From Modestobacter roseus (GTDB taxonomy: Bacteria > Actinomycetota > Actinomycetes > Mycobacteriales > Geodermatophilaceae): 64,000 nucleotides of DNA. Both the position numbers and the translations under genes were made by a program. The notes under the pieces were generated by a model, which saw only the letters and a list, made by a program, of their open reading frames with translations, did no database searches and was not told where the DNA came from. This document shows positions 28,944 to 37,904 of this stretch, piece after piece (positions within the stretch are counted from its first letter, which is position 1; every line of letters starts with the position of its first letter). The stretch spans positions 4,340,001-4,404,000 of the forward strand of contig NZ_VLKF01000001.1 of assembly GCF_007994135.1 (NCBI RefSeq), given 5' to 3'.

Positions 28944-29802
28944 CCTCGGCCAGCTCGTGGCTGTAGCCGGCGCCGGTCTGCGGGCGGGTGATCTCCTCGG
29001 GCTCCGCGCCGGCGCGGTGCAGCACGATGGTCTGCGGGTGGTGGAAGCGGGGGAGCACGTCGACCCAGCCCGCCGTCCCGAAGACCCGGGCCTGCCCGGG
29101 CAGCGCGTTGCGCAGCGAGGTGGTCAGTGTCGCCGAGCGGCCGTCGGCGTACCCGAGCAGCAGCGACGCCTCGGCGTCCACGCCGGTCTCGAACCGCGAC
29201 CCGGTGGCGGCCACGGTGTCCGGCGCGCCGAGCAGGTGCTGGGCGAAGGAGACGACGTAGACCCCGAGGTCGAGCAGCGCACCGCCGCCGAGCTCGCGGG
29301 CGAACAGCCGGTCGGCGGGATCGAACTCGCGGGCCACGCCGAGGTCGGCCTGCACCGAGCGCACCTCACCGATCGCGCCGTCGGCGATCAGCTCGCGCAG
29401 GCGGACGACGGCCGGCTGGAACCGGGTCCACATCGCCTCCATGACGAACACGTCCGCGGCCCGGGCGGCGTCGACGACCTCGCGGGCGCCGGCGAGGGTC
29501 GCGGTGAACGCCTTCTCCACCAGCAGCGCCTTGCCCGCGGCGATCGCGCCGAGCGCGACCGCGTGGTGCTGCGGGTGCGGGGTGGCCACGTAGAGGACGT
29601 CGACTCCTGCGTCGGCGAGGATCTCCGCGTAGGAGCCGTGCGCGCGCTCCAGCCCGTGCCGGTGGGCGAAGTCGGTCGCCCGGTCCAGCGACCGCGAGGC
29701 GACCGCGACCGCCCGCGCGCCGTCGACGACGGCGAAGTCCTCGACCACCTTCTCCGCGATGCGGCCCGGCCCGACGACGCCCCAGCGGATCTCCTCAGTC
29801 AC
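28807..29802 (-). CDS. Gfo/Idh/MocA-family oxidoreductase
   Basis: This NAD(P)-dependent sugar or inositol dehydrogenase has 331 residues. It has an N-terminal Rossmann fold (WGVVGPGRIAEK), the EKAFTAT motif with the conserved lysine, FVMEAMWTRFQP, and the C-terminal alpha/beta domain with GGGALLDLGVY. The substrate is unknown. The GTG at 29802 is chosen because TACGGT ends 6 bases ahead of it, indicating a leaderless transcript; a longer frame upstream overlaps the divergent DUF4031 gene's promoter. Confidence 0.9.
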   Translation of the reverse strand: MTEEIRWGVVGPGRIAEKVVEDFAVVDGARAVAVASRSLDRATDFAHRHGLERAHGSYAEILADAGVDVLYVATPHPQHHAVALGAIAAGKALLVEKAFTATLAGAREVVDAARAADVFVMEAMWTRFQPAVVRLRELIADGAIGEVRSVQADLGVAREFDPADRLFARELGGGALLDLGVYVVSFAQHLLGAPDTVAATGSRFETGVDAEASLLLGYADGRSATLTTSLRNALPGQARVFGTAGWVDVLPRFHHPQTIVLHRAGAEPEEITRPQTGAGYSHELAEVTECVRAGRGESSVMPLADTLAVMDVLEQAAGQLGVAFAEDRAVL

Positions 29803-29833
29803 GCCCCGACCGTAGCCGGGGCACACTGACGCC

Positions 29834-30100
29834 GTGACCGTGCTCATCGACACCCCGGTCTGGCCGTGGCGGGGGCGGAAGTGGTCGCACCTGGTCAGCG
29901 ACGTCGACTACGACGAGCTGCACGCCTTCGTCGCCGCGCACCTCGGCATCCCGCGCCGGGCCTTCCAGGGCGACCACTACGACGTCCCGGAGGACCTCTA
30001 CGCCGAGGCGGTCGCCGCCGGCGCGGAGCCGGTGGGCAGCCGGGAGCTGCTCGAACGGCTGCTCGCCGCGGGCCTGCGCCGCCGGAAGACCCGGGCCTAG
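29834..30100 (+). CDS. DUF4031 protein
   Basis: The 88-residue protein matches the DUF4031 pattern: VLIDTPVWPWRGRKWSHLVSD, then LHAFVAAHLGIPRRAFQGDHYD and VGSRELLERLLAAGLR. These short proteins are common in actinobacteria and uncharacterised; the conserved Asp, Trp and His residues hint at a small enzyme. CACACT ends 6 bases before the GTG, so it may be leaderless. Its TAG stop overlaps the stop of the next gene head-on in a CTAG. Confidence 0.82.
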   Translation: MTVLIDTPVWPWRGRKWSHLVSDVDYDELHAFVAAHLGIPRRAFQGDHYDVPEDLYAEAVAAGAEPVGSRELLERLLAAGLRRRKTRA

Positions 30101-30333
30101 TAGGTCTCCTCCGTGGTGGACCGGCGGACCGGGCCGCCCTCGTAGCCGTCGGTGCGCACGACGCGGCGGCGGCGCGGCGCCCAGACGGCCAGCTCGACGA
30201 TCACACCCAGTGCGCCGACGGCCATCAGGATCCAGCCGACGACGTCGAGGTCGACGCCGCTGACCTGCGCCGTCACCGCGAAGGTGAGGACGGCGCCGAG
30301 CGCGAGCAGGAAGATGCCGGTTCCGAGCCGCAC
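30097..30333 (-). CDS. DUF6458-like two-helix membrane protein
   Basis: The 78-residue protein has two hydrophobic helices (GIFLLALGAVLTFAV and VVGWILMAVGALGVIVEL) joined by a short loop with GVDLD, then a basic RRRRVV cytoplasmic tail. This is the layout of small actinobacterial DUF6458 proteins. Function is unknown. It starts with ATG preceded by AGGAGTTCCC (rightmost genome strand reversed), a fair ribosome-binding site. Confidence 0.75.
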   Translation of the reverse strand: MRLGTGIFLLALGAVLTFAVTAQVSGVDLDVVGWILMAVGALGVIVELAVWAPRRRRVVRTDGYEGGPVRRSTTEETY

Positions 30334-30450
30334 GGGAACTCCTCGTGTCCGGCGACCGGTCCCCGGAGGGCGCCACCGGACGGTGGCGGGTCGCCGGGCA
30401 ACTGTCGGTCACCGTCCGGTCGCGCGCGACCCGATGATCACCCGTGCGGG

Positions 30451-31077
30451 TCAGCTGACCCGATCGCGGAGCAGCCCCAGCTCGGCGGTCAGGTTCGCCC
30501 GCGCGCGGGGCTCCCAGACCACGGCCACCTCCGGCAGCCGGTACAGCGCGGGCAGCTCCAGCAGGTGCTCGAGCACCGCGATCCGCCCGGCGGTGAACTC
30601 CGCGTCGCCGAGGTGGCCGTACTCCTCGCGGACCGCGGAGGCGTACGCGGCGTAGGCCTCCGGCGGGCTGGCCAGCACGGCGAGATCGGCGTCGCACAGC
30701 ACGGCGCCGTTCGCGTCGTCGTCGGCCGGGTCGTGGCCGGCGGTGAGCAGCACCAGCCGCTCGACCTCCGCGACGGTCTCCTCCGGCACCAGCCCGAGCA
30801 GGCCGATCCGGGCCCGCGCCGCGCTGACTGCCTCGTTGTCGTCGCGGGTGGGGTCGTAGGCGACGTCGTGGTACCAGGCGGCCAGCCGGACGGCGACGGG
30901 GTCGGCGGCGTGCGGTGCCAGCTGGTCGACGATGCCGAGGACGGCGGTCAGGTGGGTCAGCGCGTGGTACCTGCGGTGCGGTTCACCCCAGGCGCCGACG
31001 ACCGCAGCCCACTCGGTGCGCGAGGTGGGGGAGTCCCCGGCCAGCGCCGCCCACTCGTCGAACCCGATGCCCGCCAC
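30451..31077 (-). CDS. HD-domain metal-dependent phosphohydrolase-like protein
   Basis: The 208-residue protein resembles the family of predicted HD phosphohydrolases of about 210 residues: RRYHALTHL supplies the first His, AAWYHDVAYDP the HD dyad, and VLCDADLAVLA a later Asp. Substrates of this family are unknown. The start is the GTG giving VAGIGFDEWAALAG; the frame is open further upstream but without a usable start. It is divergent from the oxygenase gene. Confidence 0.82.
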   Translation of the reverse strand: MAGIGFDEWAALAGDSPTSRTEWAAVVGAWGEPHRRYHALTHLTAVLGIVDQLAPHAADPVAVRLAAWYHDVAYDPTRDDNEAVSAARARIGLLGLVPEETVAEVERLVLLTAGHDPADDDANGAVLCDADLAVLASPPEAYAAYASAVREEYGHLGDAEFTAGRIAVLEHLLELPALYRLPEVAVVWEPRARANLTAELGLLRDRVS

Positions 31078-31209
31078 GTCCCGCAGTCTGTCAGCGGCGG
31101 GGACCGGGGGCTCGACCGCGCTCGCAACACCACCGACCCACGGACGCCACAGGCGGCGACTAGAACGGGCCGGGCAGTGCCCGACCACGCTCCCGGGAGA
31201 GGACCCCAC

Positions 31210-32187
31210 ATGACCGCGACACCGGACATCCCGCTCATCGACGTGGGCCGGTGGCGCACCGGCGATTCGGCCGCGCGGGCGGAGCTGGCCGCGCGGCTGG
31301 ACCGGGCCATGCAGGACTCGGGTTTCTTCCTGGTGTCCGGCCACGGCATCGCCCCGGAGCTGCGGGACCGGCTGCGGACCGCGGCCCGGGAGTTCTTCGC
31401 GCTGCCGGGCGTGGCCAAGGAGCCCTACCGGTGCGCACCGGGGGGCCGGGGGTGGATCGCCAAGGGGATGGAGGCCAACGCCTTCTACGGCGAGGTGCCC
31501 GACGCCGCCCGGGCCGACCTCAAGGAGAGCTTCACGTCCGGCCGCGTGCACCGCACCGGTGACCCGCACCTGGACGCCGAGTGGTTCCCGGCGAACGTGT
31601 GGCCGGAGCAGGTGCCCGAGCTCGCGGCGCTGTGCGCGGAGTACACCGCCGCGACCTGGGAGCTGTTCACCGACCTGCTGCAGATGTGCGCGGTGGCGCT
31701 GGGTCTGGAGCCGACCTGGTTCACCGACCGCTCGGCGGACGCGCCCTTCACCTTCAACATCAACCGCTACCCCTCGCTGGCCGACAGCGGCACCCCGCTG
31801 CCCGGCCAGTACCGGGTCGGGCCGCACACCGACTGGGGCATCCTCACCATCCTGGACCGGCAGCCCGGCTACGGCGGCCTGCAGGTGCAGGGCCTGGACG
31901 GCGAGTGGTCCGACGCACCGTTCGTGCCGGACGCCTTCACCGTCAACATCGCCGACCTGCTGGCCCGCTGGACGGGTGACCGCTGGCGCTCGACCCGGCA
32001 CCGGGTGCTCCCGCCGTCCGCGGACGCGCCTCGTGAGGAGCTGATCTCGCTGATCATGTTCTTCGAGACCGACGTGACCAGCGTGGTCGAGCCGTTCGAG
32101 CCCCCGGTCGGAGGGGGCGCCTGGTACGAGCCGGTGACCGCGGCGGACTACCTGCTGGAGCGGGAACGCGCCGCCACGGTGGCCTGA
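31210..32187 (+). CDS. isopenicillin N synthase-like 2-oxoglutarate/Fe(II) oxygenase
   Basis: This non-haem iron oxygenase has 325 residues. The N-terminal DIOX_N region includes DSGFFLVSGHGI. The double-stranded beta-helix core holds iron ligands H206 and D208 (GPHTDWG) and H264 (STRHRVLP), with the following RVLP-type arginine for 2-oxoglutarate. Such enzymes hydroxylate small molecules, often in catabolism or natural-product pathways. The ATG has GGGAGAGGA upstream and TAGAAC near 31160 may be its -10. It is the first of a co-directional run that continues through an XRE regulator, a transporter and two metabolic enzymes. Confidence 0.88.
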   Translation: MTATPDIPLIDVGRWRTGDSAARAELAARLDRAMQDSGFFLVSGHGIAPELRDRLRTAAREFFALPGVAKEPYRCAPGGRGWIAKGMEANAFYGEVPDAARADLKESFTSGRVHRTGDPHLDAEWFPANVWPEQVPELAALCAEYTAATWELFTDLLQMCAVALGLEPTWFTDRSADAPFTFNINRYPSLADSGTPLPGQYRVGPHTDWGILTILDRQPGYGGLQVQGLDGEWSDAPFVPDAFTVNIADLLARWTGDRWRSTRHRVLPPSADAPREELISLIMFFETDVTSVVEPFEPPVGGGAWYEPVTAADYLLERERAATVA

Positions 32188-32225
32188 CGCGGCCGCCCGC
32201 GGGGCCGGCGGGCAGGATCGGCACC

Positions 32226-32828
32226 GTGCCCGAGACCGACCCCGCCGGCGAGCTCGACCCCGATGAGCTGGGCTCGATCGTGGGCGCGCGCGTCCGGGAG
32301 CGGCGGCGGGCCCGCGGGCTGACCATGGTGCAGCTCGCCGACCTGGCGGGGCTGTCGCAGCCCTTCCTCAGCCAGGTGGAGCGGGGCCGCGCCCGACCGA
32401 GCATGGGCTCGCTGCACCGCATCGCCCGCGCGCTGGGCACCACCACCCCGGCACTCCTGACCGGGGCGGGGCAGGGTGCGCCCGGACTGGTCAGCCTGGT
32501 CCGGGCCGGTGCCGGGACCACCGTCGCCCACGACGGGGGCACCACGCGGACGCTGGTCGAGGGCACCCCGGCGCTGCTCCCGCTGGAGTTCCGGGTGGCC
32601 CACCGCGACTTCCCGGACTACTTCGAGCACCCCGCGGCGGAGTTCCTCTACGTGGTCAGCGGCCGGATCGAGGTGGACCTGGCGGCGGAAAGTGTGCACC
32701 AGCTCGGTCCGGCCGACACCCTCTACTACGCCGGCGACGTGCCGCACCGCTTCCGGCTGCTGGGCCGCTCGCCGGCGACCGTGCTGGTGGTGCAGGCGGC
32801 TGCCCCGGAGGTGGGCCCGCCGGGCTGA
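32226..32828 (+). CDS. XRE-family regulator with C-terminal cupin sensor
   Basis: The 200-residue protein has an N-terminal lambda-repressor-type helix-turn-helix (VRERRRARGLTMVQLADLAGLSQ) and a C-terminal cupin barrel (EHPAAEFLYVVSGRIEV, GDVPHRF). Proteins of this layout sense a small ligand or its absence in the cupin and regulate an adjacent catabolic operon. It sits between the oxygenase and the transporter genes, so it is the likely local regulator. CAGGAT lies 7 bases before the GTG. Confidence 0.9.
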   Translation: MPETDPAGELDPDELGSIVGARVRERRRARGLTMVQLADLAGLSQPFLSQVERGRARPSMGSLHRIARALGTTTPALLTGAGQGAPGLVSLVRAGAGTTVAHDGGTTRTLVEGTPALLPLEFRVAHRDFPDYFEHPAAEFLYVVSGRIEVDLAAESVHQLGPADTLYYAGDVPHRFRLLGRSPATVLVVQAAAPEVGPPG

Positions 32829-32938
32829 CCCCTCCGCGCCGGGATGGAACGGACAACTGACGCCGTGGCAACCCGGTGGAAACACCCGGCCCCGATATTG
32901 CTCACGTCAATGTCGTAGCGAGCGACCGGAGGTGGGGC

Positions 32939-33841
32939 ATGACCTCGACGGAGGTGGTCGACCGAGCGGCCGGCACCGAGTCCCCGCAGGCCGGTGGCGG
33001 CCCGGTGACCCCGGCCCGACGCTCGGACGGCGGTCGGCGGCACCCCGCCGGGCCCCGCACGGGCACGGCCGTCCGGGTCGTCGTCCCGGCGCTGCTCGGC
33101 CTGGTCGTCGTCGGCCTGTGGTACCTGGTCAGCCTGGTCGTGCTGGAGCCGCGCCGGCAGTTCATCCTGCCGCCGCCGCACGAGGTGTTCCTCGAGGCGT
33201 TCCTGGACGGTGACTCCCTGCTGGAGCTCCTCGGTCCGCTGGGGACCACGGCCCGGGTCGCGCTCACCGGGCTGGCGTTGGCGGCCGCGCTCGGACTGAC
33301 CCTGGCGATGGTGATGAGCCAGTCGCGCTGGGTCGAGGTCGCCGTCTACCCGTACGCGGTGGCCCTGCAGAGCATCCCGATCCTGGCCCTGGTCCCGCTG
33401 ATCGCCTTCGCGCTCGGCTACGGGTTCGGCAGCCGACTGGTCGTCGTCGTGCTGATCTGCCTCTTCCCGATCATCACCAACACGCTGTTCGGCCTGCAGT
33501 CGGCCAGCGAGGAGATGCACGACCTCTTCAGCCTGCACGGGGCCGGCCGGGTCGTGCGGCTGCGGAAGCTGCAGGTGCCGGCCGCGCTGCCGGCCACCTT
33601 CGCCGGGCTGCGCATCTCCGCCGGGATGGCGGTCGTCGGCTCGATCGTCGCCGACTTCTTCTTCCGGCAGGGGGCGCCGGGCATCGGGCTGCAGATCGAC
33701 GTCTACCGCAACAACCTCGACGGCGAGATGTTGTACGGCGCCATCCTGCTGGCCTCCTTCTTCGGGCTGCTCGTCTTCTGGGCCTTCGGCTGGCTCGCCC
33801 ACCTCGTCACCGGCGCCTGGTACCGCCCGCCGCGCCGCTGA
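32939..33841 (+). CDS. ABC transporter permease (SsuC/TauC/ThiX type)
   Basis: The 300-residue inner-membrane permease has a disordered N-terminal tail of about 45 residues and six helices of the BPD_transp_1 fold. The EAA-type coupling loop is around the LFSLHGAGRVVRLRKLQVPAALP segment. It is of the nitrate/sulfonate/taurine or pyrimidine-precursor type, matching the NMT1/THI5-like binding protein that follows. The ATG has CGGAGG 7 bases upstream. No ATPase gene is in this cluster. Confidence 0.87.
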   Translation: MTSTEVVDRAAGTESPQAGGGPVTPARRSDGGRRHPAGPRTGTAVRVVVPALLGLVVVGLWYLVSLVVLEPRRQFILPPPHEVFLEAFLDGDSLLELLGPLGTTARVALTGLALAAALGLTLAMVMSQSRWVEVAVYPYAVALQSIPILALVPLIAFALGYGFGSRLVVVVLICLFPIITNTLFGLQSASEEMHDLFSLHGAGRVVRLRKLQVPAALPATFAGLRISAGMAVVGSIVADFFFRQGAPGIGLQIDVYRNNLDGEMLYGAILLASFFGLLVFWAFGWLAHLVTGAWYRPPRR

Positions 33842-33908
33842 CGTCACCCGTTCCCCTCCCGGCCGGCGACCCGCCGGTCGGCCCCCTCCCGTGAGGAGCT
33901 TCTCTGCC

Positions 33909-35102
33909 ATGTCCGCTCACCGGCGTTCCCCTCGTCGACCCGCCCGGCCGCTCGGCCCCGGCGCCGCTCTGCTGACCGCCTCCCTCGTGCTGGCCGCCTG
34001 CGGCGGGTCGAGCGACGACGACGCTGCCGCGGCCGTCGGTGGCGACGGCGCCCTCGCCGACTGCCCGGCGACCGTCGTGCTGCAGACCAACTGGTTCCCC
34101 GAGCCCGAGCACGCCGCCGCCTACCAGCTCATCGACCCGGCCGAGGCCACGATCGACGCCGAGGCGGGCATCTACTCCGGGCCGGCCGTCGCCGACGGCA
34201 ACGTGACCATCGAGATCCGGGCGGGCGGGCCGTTCATCGGATTCCAGAGCAACACCGCCCTGCTCTACACCGACGACGACGTCATGCTCGGCATGGTCGA
34301 CACCGACGAGTCGGTGCGGCTGTCGGCCGAGCAGCCGACCACGGCCGTGGTCACGCCGCTGGAGCTCAACCCCCAGGTGCTGCTCTGGGACCCGGACAAG
34401 TACGACTTCACCTCCTTCGCCGACATCGGGGAGAGCGACGCGACCGTCCTCTACTTCCAGGGCGCCACCTACATGGACTACCTGCGGCAGCAGGGCTTCG
34501 TCCGCGCCGAGCAGCTCGACGGTTCCTTCGACGGCTCGCTCACCCGCATCGTCGCCGGGGAGGACGTGGTCATCCAGGGCTACGTCACCCAGGAGCCGTG
34601 GCGGCTGGAGAACGAGTTCACCGACTTCGGCAAGGAGCCGGGCTACCTGACCCTCGGCGACGCCGGGTACGACACCTACGGCTCTGCCTGGGCCGGGACG
34701 CCGGAGGCGGTGGAGGCCAACAGCGCCTGCCTGAGCCAGCTGGTGCCGCTGCTCCAGCAGGGCCAGGTCGACTACATGTACGACCCGCAGCCGGTCAACG
34801 AGGCCATCTCCGCCTACCTGGAGGAGATCGGCCAGTTCTTCCAGATCACGCCGGAGCGGGCCGCGGCGATCACCGACTCGCTGCACGAGGACGGCATCGT
34901 CGCCAACGCGCCGGACGGCACCCTGGGCGCCTTCGACGACGAGCGGATGGAGCGGATGACCGAGCTGCTCATCGGGGTGTTCGACGACCTGGACACCGAG
35001 CTGGCCGACGGGCTGACCGCCGACGACATCTACACCAACGAGTTCATCGACCCCTCGATCAGCTACGACCCCTCCCGGTACACGCTGCAGAGCGGGTCGT
35101 GA
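33909..35102 (+). CDS. ABC substrate-binding lipoprotein, NMT1/THI5-like
   Basis: A 397-residue lipoprotein: signal peptide, lipobox LAAC (Cys about 32), then a two-lobe periplasmic-binding fold. LQTNWFPEPEHAAAYQL is the opening strand-helix typical of THI5/NMT1-like proteins, which bind pyrimidine precursors, sulfonates or related small molecules. It is longer than the usual ~330 residues, with an unusually acidic mature domain. The ATG has GAGGAG upstream. It lies 67 bases after its permease. Confidence 0.86.
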   Translation: MSAHRRSPRRPARPLGPGAALLTASLVLAACGGSSDDDAAAAVGGDGALADCPATVVLQTNWFPEPEHAAAYQLIDPAEATIDAEAGIYSGPAVADGNVTIEIRAGGPFIGFQSNTALLYTDDDVMLGMVDTDESVRLSAEQPTTAVVTPLELNPQVLLWDPDKYDFTSFADIGESDATVLYFQGATYMDYLRQQGFVRAEQLDGSFDGSLTRIVAGEDVVIQGYVTQEPWRLENEFTDFGKEPGYLTLGDAGYDTYGSAWAGTPEAVEANSACLSQLVPLLQQGQVDYMYDPQPVNEAISAYLEEIGQFFQITPERAAAITDSLHEDGIVANAPDGTLGAFDDERMERMTELLIGVFDDLDTELADGLTADDIYTNEFIDPSISYDPSRYTLQSGS

Positions 35103-35130
35103 GCCGGCGACCGGGGGCAGGAGGTCGACG

Positions 35131-36234
35131 GTGAAGATCACCGGGATCACGGCACACCCGCTGCTCATGCGCAGCACCAACCAGCCGATGACCTTCTTCG
35201 TCGTCGCGGTGACCACCGACGACGGCCGCGTGGGGCTGGGGGAGGCGTGCGACTGCTTCGGGGTCTCCCACCCCACGGTGCTGGCCCGGATCGTCGAGGA
35301 CGTGTTCGCCCCGGCGCTGATGGGCAGCGAGGTGGGCGCCGGCGGCCCGGCCGTGGACGCCGTCCTGCACGCCACCCGCCGCACGCTCGGGGCGGGCACG
35401 GTCGCCGCCCAGGCCCGCAGCGCGGTGGCGATCGCGCTCACCGACCTGGCGGCGCAGGAGGCCGGCCGCTCGGTCAGCGAGGGTTTCGGGCGGGTGCGCG
35501 ACAGCGTGCGGGTCTACGTCGGCAGCAGTCCCTTCCTCGAGTCGAGCGGCGCTGCGGCGCACCTGGACCGGCTCGCGCCCGCCCTGGACCGGGGCGTGGA
35601 CATGGTCAAGATGCGGATCGGGCCCGACTGGCGGCGGGCCCTGCGGTCGCTGGCCGACCTGCGGGCGCTGCTCGGTGAGGCGGTGGAGGTCGCCGTCGAC
35701 GCCAGCGAGTTCTTCCACCTGGCCGACGCGCTGCGCATCGCCGACGGGCTGGCCGACCTGGACGTGGCGTGGCTGGAGGAACCGTTGCCGTACGAGCAGC
35801 GGCCGGCCATCGCCGAGCTGGCCCGGCGCACCCGGGTGCCGCTGGCCTACGGGGAGCACCTGTTCACCCTCGGCGAGGCCGCGGAGGCGATCGCCGGCGG
35901 GGTGACGGTGGTGCAGCCGGACGCGGCCATCTGCGGCGGGGTGGAGCCGGCCCGGGCGGTGGCCGCGCTGGCCGCCGCGCAGGGGGCGCGCGTGGTGGGG
36001 CACCACCACGGCGGCGTGGTCTCGATGGCGGCCAACCTGCACGTCGCGGCCTCCTCCCCGGCGCTGGACCTGCTGGAGTTCCCGGTGCACCTGGACCCGC
36101 TGCTGCACGACTCGGCGGGGCTGGACCTCGGGCTGTCGGCGCTCGTCGACGGCCGGCTGCCGGTGCCCACCGGCCCGGGACTGGGGGTGACCCTGGCCCC
36201 GGACCTCCTCGACCGGTACGCCCTGCCGTCGTGA
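35131..36234 (+). CDS. enolase-superfamily (mandelate racemase/muconate lactonizing) enzyme
   Basis: The 367-residue protein has an N-terminal capping domain and a TIM barrel. Catalytic elements include K160-x-R162 (VKMRIG), metal ligand candidates D190 (VDASEF) and E216 (LEEPL), an acidic residue in YGEHLF, and a His-rich GHHHGG near 290. Such enzymes abstract an alpha-proton from a carboxylate and racemise, dehydrate or cycloisomerise it, for example sugar acids. The KxR rather than KxK pairing points to a dehydratase or epimerase subgroup not identifiable here. It overlaps the following gene by GTGA. Confidence 0.9.
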   Translation: MKITGITAHPLLMRSTNQPMTFFVVAVTTDDGRVGLGEACDCFGVSHPTVLARIVEDVFAPALMGSEVGAGGPAVDAVLHATRRTLGAGTVAAQARSAVAIALTDLAAQEAGRSVSEGFGRVRDSVRVYVGSSPFLESSGAAAHLDRLAPALDRGVDMVKMRIGPDWRRALRSLADLRALLGEAVEVAVDASEFFHLADALRIADGLADLDVAWLEEPLPYEQRPAIAELARRTRVPLAYGEHLFTLGEAAEAIAGGVTVVQPDAAICGGVEPARAVAALAAAQGARVVGHHHGGVVSMAANLHVAASSPALDLLEFPVHLDPLLHDSAGLDLGLSALVDGRLPVPTGPGLGVTLAPDLLDRYALPS

Positions 36235-37118
36235 GGGTGCTGGTCACCGGCAGCCGCGGCCAGGTGGGGCGGGCCGTCGTCGCCCGGCTGCTGGCCGCCG
36301 GGCACGAGGTCCGCGGCACCGACCTCGGGGCACCGGACTACGCCGGCGGGGAGGCGGTGCCCTACGTGCGGGCCGACCTCACCGACGCCGGGCAGGCGGC
36401 CGCCGTCGTCCGGGACGTCGACGCCGTGGTGCACACCGCGGCGCTGCCCCGCCCCGGGCTGGACCCCGACCACGTGGTCTTCGGCGTCAACACCGCGGCG
36501 GCCTTCGCCGTCGTCGACGCCGCCGCGCGGTCCGGGGTGCGCCGGTTCGTGGCGTTGTCCTCCGACAGCGTCGCGGGGATCACCTGGGCTGCGGTGCCCG
36601 GGCCACCGGCGTTCCTGCCCATCGACGAGGACCACCCCGACCGGCCGGAGGACCCCTACGCGCTGAGCAAGCAGGTGGGGGAGCTGCTCTGCGACGCGCT
36701 GGTGCGCCGGGCGGCGTGCACCGCGGTGTCGGTGCGGGCGACCTGGGTGATGACGCCGGGGACCTACGCCGGCAACCTCGGTCCGTTCCTGCGCGACCGG
36801 TCGGTGCCCAGCCCGATGTTCTGGTCCTACGTCGACGTCGCGGACCTCGCCGACCTGCTGGTGCTGGCCGTCGAGGCGGACACCCCCGGGCACGAGGTGG
36901 TCTACGCGGCTGCGGCGGACAACGCCGGCGGCCGGGACCTGCGGGCCGAGGCGCTCGCCGTCCACCCCGGCCTGGAGGTGCGGCCGCTGGACCGGCCGGA
37001 CGCCAGTGCGATCAGCAGCGCCAAGGCCGAGCGGCTGTTCGGCTGGACGCCACGCCGCAGCTGGCGGGACCACCTGACCGAGGACGGCCGGCCGCGGCAG
37101 CTACCGTCCGGCGCGTGA
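36231..37118 (+). CDS. NAD-dependent epimerase/dehydratase (extended SDR)
   Basis: The 295-residue Rossmann-fold enzyme opens VLVTGSRGQVGRAV and has SSDSVAG followed by YALSK, the catalytic Tyr-x-x-x-Lys. Size and position next to an enolase-superfamily enzyme fit a uronate dehydrogenase-like role, oxidising a hexuronate to a lactone, but this is inference. The GTG start lies in the stop codon of the preceding gene, so the two are translationally coupled. Confidence 0.87.
   Translation: MRVLVTGSRGQVGRAVVARLLAAGHEVRGTDLGAPDYAGGEAVPYVRADLTDAGQAAAVVRDVDAVVHTAALPRPGLDPDHVVFGVNTAAAFAVVDAAARSGVRRFVALSSDSVAGITWAAVPGPPAFLPIDEDHPDRPEDPYALSKQVGELLCDALVRRAACTAVSVRATWVMTPGTYAGNLGPFLRDRSVPSPMFWSYVDVADLADLLVLAVEADTPGHEVVYAAAADNAGGRDLRAEALAVHPGLEVRPLDRPDASAISSAKAERLFGWTPRRSWRDHLTEDGRPRQLPSGA
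37102..37107 (+). promoter_or_regulatory. -10 element TACCGT for a leaderless DUF2510 gene
   Basis: TACCGT ends 7 bases before the GTG of the DUF2510 gene. It suggests a separate, leaderless transcript starting inside the 3' end of the epimerase gene. Confidence 0.5.
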
Positions 37119-37816
37119 CGCAGCCGCCCCCGCCGCCGGGCTGGTACGACGACCCGGCCGGTGGTGGTGGCTTGCGCTGGTGGGACGGCGGCAGCTGGAC
37201 CCCGGGTGTGCGGCAGCGGTCGGTGCTGCTGGAGCAGCCGGTGCTCGTCGTCCGGCAGCGCACGAAGCTGGTGGAGCTGACCAACGAGTACGTGGTGCTC
37301 GACGGCGCCGGCCAGCAGGTCGGCGCCGTCGCCCAGGTGGGCCAGAGCGGTCTGCGCAAGGCGTTCCGGGCGCTGTCGCGCTGGGACCAGTTCCTCACCC
37401 ACACCCTCGAGGTGCGCGACCCGGCCGGCCCGGTCCTGCTGCTCACCCGCCCGGCGAAGCTGCTCCGCTCGAGGGTGCTGGTCGCCCGGCCCGACGGCAC
37501 GCCGGTGGGGGAGATCGTCCAGGTGAACGTGGTCGGGCACATCCGGTTCGACCTGGTGGTGGCCGACCGGCTGGTGGGCGCGATCCAGGCGGAGAACTGG
37601 CGGGCCTGGGACTTCGCGGTCACCGACGCCGCGGGCGCCGAGGTCGCCCGGATCACCAAGACCTGGGAGGGGCTGGCCCGCACGCTCTTCACCACCGCCG
37701 ACGACTACCTGGTGCAGGTGCACCAGCGGCTGCCCGACCCGCTGGCGAGCCTGGTGCTGGCCAGCGCGCTGACCGTGGACACCGCGCTCAAGCAGGACGC
37801 GCGCGGGCTCAACTGA
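37115..37816 (+). CDS. DUF2510 / phospholipid scramblase-like (LURP-one) protein
   Basis: The 233-residue cytosolic protein starts with the DUF2510 motif (PPGWYDDPAGGGGLRWWDGGSWTP) and continues as a tubby-like scramblase domain: LVVRQRTKLVELTNEYVVLD, repeated strands, and a C-terminal amphipathic helix. Actinobacterial DUF2510 modules flag membrane- or secretion-related proteins. The function is unknown, and it may not belong to the preceding catabolic operon because it has its own promoter. Confidence 0.83.
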   Translation: MTQPPPPPGWYDDPAGGGGLRWWDGGSWTPGVRQRSVLLEQPVLVVRQRTKLVELTNEYVVLDGAGQQVGAVAQVGQSGLRKAFRALSRWDQFLTHTLEVRDPAGPVLLLTRPAKLLRSRVLVARPDGTPVGEIVQVNVVGHIRFDLVVADRLVGAIQAENWRAWDFAVTDAAGAEVARITKTWEGLARTLFTTADDYLVQVHQRLPDPLASLVLASALTVDTALKQDARGLN

Positions 37817-37904
37817 CGAAGCACCCCGCCGCCCCCCGCCCCTCGCAGGCTCGCGGCGGGCCCCTGCGGCGGGGCCGCTCCAGCACGTCACCGGGGGTAC
37901 AGTG

